This document shows positions 57,582 to 64,000 of a stretch of 64,000 bases of DNA, in pieces. The stretch spans positions 8,561,001-8,625,000 of the forward strand of contig OX387199.1 in NCBI GenBank assembly GCA_947561715.1. The letters run 5' to 3'. This DNA is from Ascidia mentula (taxonomy: Eukaryota; Chordata; Ascidiacea; Phlebobranchia; Ascidiidae). A program made the translations under genes and the position numbers. Under the pieces are notes generated by a model, which worked only from the letters and a program-made list of their open reading frames with translations, ran no database searches and was not told where the DNA came from. Numbering within the stretch: position 1 is the stretch's first letter; the number at the start of each line of letters is the position of its first letter.

Positions 57582-59944
57582 ATTTTAATCGCATGAAGTG
57601 TGTCAATACTCCTATCTTTTCTACTACGCGCCCACAACTCAATAAACCAACCAAAGCTATTCCTTAGTTGCCATAACAACGTCGATGATTATTACAGCGA
57701 CATCAGTGGCAAATAATGGTAAAAGTTTAAGTTCGGTGATATTTTGTCCCCCAATTACAAAGAAATGTATAAGTATACTCTCATAAACATTATTAAATTG
57801 AAGAGATTGGTTAGATTAGTGAGTGTGCAAGGCCGCGAAGCCTTGAGACCTGCGTAGACCAAAAGTTGGAAATCCGCACTTGACACCCGGCAGCATATTA
57901 TCCGGCACTTTTCCTCGAAAGTTTCATGGTAAAAACGTTTAATATTCGTGCGCATTAAAACGTCAAAATTTTGTGTTTCTTGGTTTCGTTAAAAAGGGTT
58001 TGTTTCCACTGTCTTTTCCGAAATCACAACAGGTTTTCAAACATTAAACGGATATTTTTAATTTTTATTCACTTGAAACGTGTCAACTTCAGTTCGCCTC
58101 CATAAGCTATATTGGTAATGGAGTAAAGATAGAAAACGTGTTGCACTCACTAAGATCTTAAAATTACAAAGAAGTTGTGTTGAATTGGGATAGTTTGCTT
58201 ATGTATTATATGATTGGAAAACGACGGGATTGAGGTTTTAATTATCCGGAACTTCGCCTAATTCGAAAAAATGTAGGTGCATGAATATGTCCTACTGCAC
58301 CGCTTTTTATTTTCGCTGGCATAAAAGGTCTTGTGGATAGAGAAAGCATGCGGTGCCATGCATAAATTGTTGGATCTTCATTTTGCTGAATTAAACTTCC
58401 TGTCAAAGACTGACAGATTGACCTTTCTCCTTCCTTTATGACAATAAAATATAAATTAACCAGATTTCTATGAAGTGGTATACTTCATGAGTATTTGCAT
58501 GTTTCATCTTCATGCGCATATATCTCAACAATGAAAAGAAATACTTCAATGAAATTCCCTGAAATATAAGATCTTGGGTTTTGATAAAGGGTGTTGATTT
58601 GTGTTGCTTTCTACTGTGGGCCATCACTTGGAAAATGTTGGAGCTATATTATCCACATAAAGTACGATGCAACAATTGCAGATAACACAGGGATTGTTTT
58701 CACCGTAAACTCATATCCTATACATTTTACACAACCTTAACTAAACATAACACGGTTGATTTCACAGTACGTTGTGCTTACTGATGCTGGAAACGCAGCC
58801 GCTACCGCATATAATGAGCATGTTTATGATACCTACCCCTCGCCGATCGACTATGGATTTGCATGTGGCGTAAATTTTACCTTTTGCTACGGTTTACTCT
58901 TGCTGAAAAGCAATCTATATAATCTCTTATTCATTGACAGCCAAATGAAGCGATAATAATACCAAAAATCTACTCACAACACCAAAAAGTACATTTCGTT
59001 CCGCTATACGTTTCAATGCCTCGGTGTTTATTTTATTGTGATTCTTGCCCTAAAATCGTGTTGGTTTTCGGAGGTGTGACCTCAAACGTCTTGAGTCTCT
59101 CTATTGACTGTGATGCATAGCCAAGGTATCTTAGGAAAACACTATCACAAGCACCTGCAAACAAACTGCCGATGCAAGCGTCTTATATGTAAATATATAC
59201 CCTGATTAACCTGAAAATCAATCTAAATGTTTCCTCATTAACTTCAGGAATCGCGATAAACTAAAGTCGATGCAGAAGGAGTCAGGTATATTAAATAGAT
59301 ACTTAGTTCGTTGAAATTCAAAGAGAGTTTCATAAAAAGTTATGCTTTTTATTACATTGGTACCAAACAATAAACAATTCATAAGGAAGCAATCATAACT
59401 GCGGTCATTGATCTGTGTGCCTTTTTGCCACGTAAATGGCCCTCGACATGGTAAACTTCATTGATTAAATTATCTTTGTCTGCTATAATGGATGACTGAA
59501 AAGATTTACAAAATTATCATAATTTACATACGACCTGTCAGATTTATCACGTTTGGTCTGAACTTCCGCAATTAGTGCGGACATGCTTCCCAAGGGGGCA
59601 CAGGCCAAAATCGAGATACACGTTTGGCACGAAATACATTGTCCTAAACAGTGTTTTAAATTGATCAGAATCTTGCCAACTTTAACCACCGAATGTTTTA
59701 TTTAAACGAAACTATTTTCAAAAGATAGTTCGTGGAAATTGTCACGGCCATTGCGCCAAAGTCGAAAGCTAAAAAAGGGGCCTTTCGAGTAGAAATTCAC
59801 GCATGTGTGCATGCAAGTCTTTCGCCATTTTATTAGCAAAACTCGATACGACAATAATGGCTCGAAGTATTGGTCTATACATTCCAGGTATTTTGCAGAA
59901 TTTTCAACTGGACAAGTATAAGAGAGTTGAGCTGTTACTTTTTC
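57582..59944. other. Spacer between MORN3 and Fringe
   Basis: No complete gene is supported. A + strand frame at 58756-58956 with a preceding acceptor-like CACAG has no recognisable family. A - strand stretch at 59400-59500 resembles Fringe exon 2 and is listed separately. Confidence 0.4.
59455..59503 (-). pseudogene. Fringe exon-2-like fragment
   Basis: After an acceptor-like CTTTTCAG the - strand reads SSIIADKDNLINE, close to ATIITDKDDPIYQ of Fringe exon 2 (61766-61718), at about 70 percent of bases. It lies 0.5 kb beyond the Fringe stop codon in the same orientation. No other Fringe-like exon was found next to it, so it may be a stray duplicated exon or a remnant of a second Fringe copy. 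Confidence 0.35.
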
Positions 59945-62900
59945 TTATTTTCGCTTGCACAATTCGTCTCGGGGATAAAGGTGACAATGCAGAGACATAA
60001 ATCTTGTGGGATCTTCCCGCACAGTGAACATGGCGTTGATACCCGACAGATTAACCGTTCTGTGTCCAATGTGGGAAAACGAAATCTAAATAAATCATCA
60101 CAAAAGGCATAACTTGTTTATGTTTAAAATCAGGCGATTCAGATTATATCGTACGTGTGTTACCCAACTAGTTGTGGAGAAAATGCTAACCTAGTATATG
60201 ATGTTAAAAACTTGAAATCATATACCGTATACATGCTCAGGAATCAACATTCCCACTGTACCAAACTATTTAACACCAATGAAATTTTTGTTTACAGTGC
60301 TGACCCAACCTGATCTTTGAGATCCTCGGTTTTAATACTGATTAAGTTGTCTGAGGACACGTGAGAGTGCAAGAGAAGAGACTCTGTCAGGTCCACTCCA
60401 ATGAATTGAGTAATCACCAATCCAAATACCACGTCGTCACCCTTTCCTAATTCTTGACCAACTTGAGGCAATACATCAGCTCTGAAGTGATTTAAAATGT
60501 AAATAAAGGTGATATATTTTGTGTAGGAAAAACATAGATTTAAACAAAAAGATTTTTAAGGGATTTATATCTAATTGTCAAAGTCGCGCGAGGAATTTCG
60601 AGTTGTGTGGAAATAAGAGTTTGTGAATTCAGATTTTCTTAACCTAGTTCTCATTACCAGATGTTATTTTTTGTATTGTCTCGAAACTTTTTTTGAAATA
60701 AATCAGCGAATGTGTGGGGTAATTACAAGATACGTACTGCACCAAAAATAAAAATAAAAAAAAAATAAAAAAAGATAAAAGAACCCTGGCTACCCAAATT
60801 GTTTTTAAATGGTGAATTTACCCACACCACGGCTTCATTCGTTCAGCAAGCGTTCGACTCAAGCAAACACCAGCACTACCTGTTCCAAACTGATGAGTGT
60901 ATGTCCGGCCTTTGTATTTAGTCTAAGAGAAAACAAAAGCTACATCTTTCAAAAACAGAAGAAATAAAGTTTTCTGTTGCTATCTCTTGTGTTTATAGTG
61001 TAATTTTATTCACCCATAGTAATTACAATTACATTAATTATGATTACATGCTTTACACTAAAACAAATACTTTAAAACTTCGCAGACTTCTTCTTCCAAT
61101 GTAAATACTCTCTTTCCAGTTGAACCCATTGAGATATTCCAACAGCCGATCAACATTCACGTATTGGTCGTCGTCAAAACTGCACCACCACCTACGTAAC
61201 CAACAAAACACAAAAAAGTATTTTGTAATTTCTAGTGAGAAAATACACATGTAGCAAATTTATTCACAGCACACATGCTCCTTTCGTGAACTAGTAATTA
61301 ACACTCGCACCAACCTTTTCTCTTTGTCAGCCATAAACAAATCGTAGGCGACACCTTGCTTGCATCCAATGCCATCCCTACATATTAAATCTTGGTAGAT
61401 ATGATGTACGTTTTACAGGTATATTAGTTGCTTACGGTCCGTGTGCTGCTTCACATTTCGTCGGAACAAGTTTGTTTTCTGAAAAGTTAACGGAACTGTA
61501 GTAAACTTTTTTGAAGGTTGACATGCACTTTCCTCAAAAGCCTTGGCTTAAAAAATATTTTTATGAGCTGAGAAATTTACAAAACCTTGTTAAAAGTTAC
61601 GGAAACGATCAACTGGTTTAATTTATATGAAATACCAGTGTTTGATGTCCTAAAAACGACCGATTTAAAATTGCGGATAATAAACTGACTTTAGAATAGA
61701 AATTAATACAAGCTTACCACTTTTGCTTTGATAGATCGGATCATCTTTGTCTGTTATGATGGTTGCCTATAGAAATCAGATACAAAGCTGTTTGTTTCAC
61801 TTTTTTACAAATAAATATGTTATGTCTGCATCATTGGTTGTGACTTGGACCGAAAATCCTAGTTGAAAACTTTGCAAGGACCTGTGCAATTGGGCGATCC
61901 TGCCAATCATGCCATTGCATGAAGTATTACTGCGTTGTCTGAGTATGGCGGTAGAGATTCCCTACGTATATGTGAATTTGCCTGGCAAGTTGTGCGCTTG
62001 CGCATACTTGACCACAATATACCCCTAAAACCACTGAGCTCCTGTGTAGCTCAGTTGGTAGAGCTATGGGCCTGGTAAGCCCAGGGTCGTTCTTTTAAAT
62101 CACGTTCTGACTTGTCGGGAAAATGTGGCTGATCCAGCTAGGCTGCAATGCCCGGGCTGCCAAGCCTGTGAACCTACTGACAACTTTTAGTCTAAATAAC
62201 ACGTGTGACATCTGTATTTAGCGTAAAATGAGGTAGGCCAGTCTTTAGATTGAAAGAAAAAATGCGGATGTATTTGTTGTTAGCCATGATTGCCCCGGTT
62301 TAGTACCTTGTCCTAGAGTCGTGGTCAGTCAAGCATATAAATAAACCTCACTTGTTAAGGACGTGCAATTTGTCAGTTTCAAAACGCCTTAAATTTTATT
62401 CCATATGGCATAATTTGTGTTGTTACATCACTCAGCACAACAACAAACGGAATTATAAAAAAATATAAATTAAATTAAAGAGTAGTTTCAATATTCACAA
62501 TTTATGACGTTAATGCTGCCTACGCTTATCATAAAAATAGAGCGTTATTATCCGCAGGACTTATTTGATAATTTAATGGAATTTTACAACAATAGTTGTC
62601 AATGCGCGTCACACAATTTCCTGGTTGGATCTGACTGCATTGTGTTATTCTGGTCCGTTAATTTGCACAGCAATGTTTATCAATCCTTTTCATGATTTTG
62701 GATCACAAGTTTTATAAACCAGCGGTTCTCAAACTGGGCTCGCCCCTTGTCGTCCGTGAAAATTTTTGGGGGAACGGTCAAGTTCTTTCGAAATGATTTG
62801 TAACTGTCATCCTAATATGCATACAATATACGTTTATATAACAACTTTATATCACAAGAAGAAATGAATGGCAATATTCACAAACAATTCTGAATAGTAA

Positions 62901-63359
62901 TTGTGTATTGGCATACACAGTATTGTTTCTAGCACCAAGCAGTAAGCTGAAGGTGCAAAACTTGTTTAAAGAGATATTGTCGTATTTGTGTGGTTTGGCA
63001 TCACACTTTTCAAATTTTGATAGTCACATCTAACACAAACTGGTCTATACCCACCCTGTTTTAATGATTACCCAACGACCTGGACACAATGCATGTCATA
63101 ACTCGTCTGTTTGCAAATTTACCTGATACTTCGTCTTTTTAAACCATGTTTTTAAAACGACATCCAGCCTTTTTCCATGATACTTTTGACCTGTGCGTAT
63201 CGTAATGAATACATCTCTCAATGTATATGACTCAACTTCTTCCACTTTCGGGCCACATTTTTGAAACGCATCAAAGCTCTCATTGTTCGATATCCAAAAA
63301 ATCAATCCCATAATTGCACAAGGCAAATAAACTAACCGCAGTTGTTTTATCACATTCAT
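59945..63359 (-). CDS. FNG: Fringe, beta-1,3-N-acetylglucosaminyltransferase (eight exons)
   Basis: Golgi enzyme that elongates O-fucose on Notch EGF repeats. Exons 63359-63123, 61766-61718, 61478-61436, 61377-61315, 61191-61071, 60922-60822, 60481-60310 and 60085-59945 join in frame to 308 residues. A type II anchor (LRLVYLPCAIMGLIFWIS) is followed by the first GT31 block YTLRDVFITIRTGQKYHGKRLD, then TIITDKDD, PTKCEAAHG, the catalytic metal site WWCSFDDDQYVNV (DDD), HQFGTGSAGVCLSR, GKGDDVVFGLVI, LLLHSH, and the end PTRFMSLHCHLYPRDELC. It is slightly shorter than vertebrate Fringes, mainly in the stem. The - strand frames of exons 3, 4, 6, 7 and 8 are short and easily missed. All eight exons carry the expected conserved blocks, so it appears functional. 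Confidence 0.93.
62036..62112 (+). tRNA. tRNA-like sequence (Thr-GGT type), likely degraded or SINE head
   Basis: GCTCCTGTGTAGCTCAGTTG with GTAGAGC forms a good D-arm with A-box. TGGGC-CTGGTAA-GCCCA forms an anticodon arm with anticodon GGT. The T-arm that should read GGTTCGAATCC is only GTTCTTTTAAATCAC and the acceptor stem is weak. It lies in Fringe intron 1, opposite to the gene. A tRNA-derived SINE or pseudogene is likelier than an active tRNA. Confidence 0.45.
62714..62745 (+). mobile_element. hAT-like terminus in Fringe intron 1
   Basis: CCAGCGGTTCTCAAACTGGG is typical of terminal inverted repeats of hAT elements. No matching opposite end was found within the intron, so only one end or a strongly decayed element remains. 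The similar ACCAGTAGTTCCCAGTCATG at 38926 in an XRN1 intron may be another such end. Confidence 0.35.
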
Positions 63360-64000
63360 GTTTTATAAACTGTGATAAACTTTCTTAATATTAATAAACT
63401 CTTTGCTTAATATTCATGCAGATTAGCTCAAAAATCAACTTTAACACAAATAGAACCAAACACATTTGCCGATTAAACATCTAATTACAATACGTGGCAT
63501 GGTGGTACATTGATTGTATTACCAGACGCGACACCCTAATCTGAATATTTCCTGGACTATTGTATTCATAAGCTTATGATGCTACGTCATTGCTTGGTTT
63601 GGATGCGACAAAGCGTTCAACCCCTGGACATTAGATTTTTTACAGGTACCGATTGCATTTCATCATGCGGTTAAAAATATTTTCCTATGTAAACAATAAC
63701 GTAACAAGTTTGACCAACTCATTCAAGCTGCGTTTGTACAAGAAAAATACTGCAAACGGCACACTGTTTCAAATTTCTAGCTTTAGTGGAAACCTAAATG
63801 TTGAAATGGTAGAGAGGTTTGGAGCAGTCATCTATGTTCAATAATAGTTTGTGGTTGTGCATGTAGGATACAGTGTTTCCAGAATTAGCAATTTTGGCAG
63901 AGCACATATGAGATGATACACTTATATCTTTATAGCATGCAAAACATGCTAAAAAAATTCCTTGGTGAAATATTTTCCTGAAACTTGATGAATGTACAAT
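63360..64000. promoter_or_regulatory. Upstream region of Fringe
   Basis: No coding is supported. TTAATATTAATAAAC and similar AT-rich stretches lie just before the Fringe ATG. The frame at 63653-63844 on the + strand has no recognisable family. Confidence 0.3.

Noticed and set aside
58756-58956. Possible exon with YVVLTDAGNAAATAYNEH after an acceptor-like CACAG
   Set aside because: No family match, no second exon on either side, and isolated between two well-defined genes on the other strand.

Overview
The window is metazoan nuclear DNA: AT-rich, with short exons, GT-AG introns and a chordate gene set (XRN1, CKS, Orai, MORN3 and Fringe orthologues). Together these fit a tunicate of the Ciona type. 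That organism call is inference from gene content and compactness; I could not compare it with a database.

Layout. 1-3.9 kb holds a decayed two-gene transposase-like repeat unit (a C2H2 plus catalytic-type ORF, then a second multi-exon ORF). 4.3-12.3 kb is a tandem duplication. Each copy has a 144 bp solo LTR and a four-exon gene for a type II membrane protein of the PC-esterase/SGNH class. Copy 2 gained a 378 bp insert with inverted arms after the duplication. 13,266-27,694 is one 14.4 kb mobile element. XRN1 follows on the + strand (27,775-48,776, about 44 exons), then CKS1/2 (- strand), Orai (+), MORN3 (-) and Fringe (-, eight exons).

The main discovery is the 14.4 kb element. It looks like a giant foldback Mutator-like element (MULE). 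It has an 8 bp direct repeat (ATTGTTTG) on both sides, about 275 bp terminal inverted repeats starting ACCGTCGTC, and inner arms that are long inverted arrays of a ~206 bp tandem repeat (about 19 units left, 12 right). The core is read on the - strand as one continuous coding path: an SGNH hydrolase spliced in frame over two small introns to 22 copies of a 27-residue repeat, then a PHD finger, then a single in-frame TAA, then in the same frame a zinc finger, a DDE transposase and a clipped Ulp1-type protease. The element lies only 80 bp upstream of the XRN1 start codon.

A second discovery is a structurally complete type I hammerhead ribozyme (33,130-33,182, - strand) in an XRN1 intron. A decayed relative lies on the opposite strand in another XRN1 intron near 42.45 kb. 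Hammerheads of this shape are known from Penelope-like retroelements, and a possible Penelope-type coding fragment lies near 4.9 kb.

The host genes form no operon. CKS and Orai are divergent, XRN1 and CKS are convergent, and MORN3 and Fringe lie in the same orientation. Exon edges were called by eye from splice signals, reading phase and homology; the least certain are the XRN1 tail, the Orai 5' end and the MORN3 3' end.
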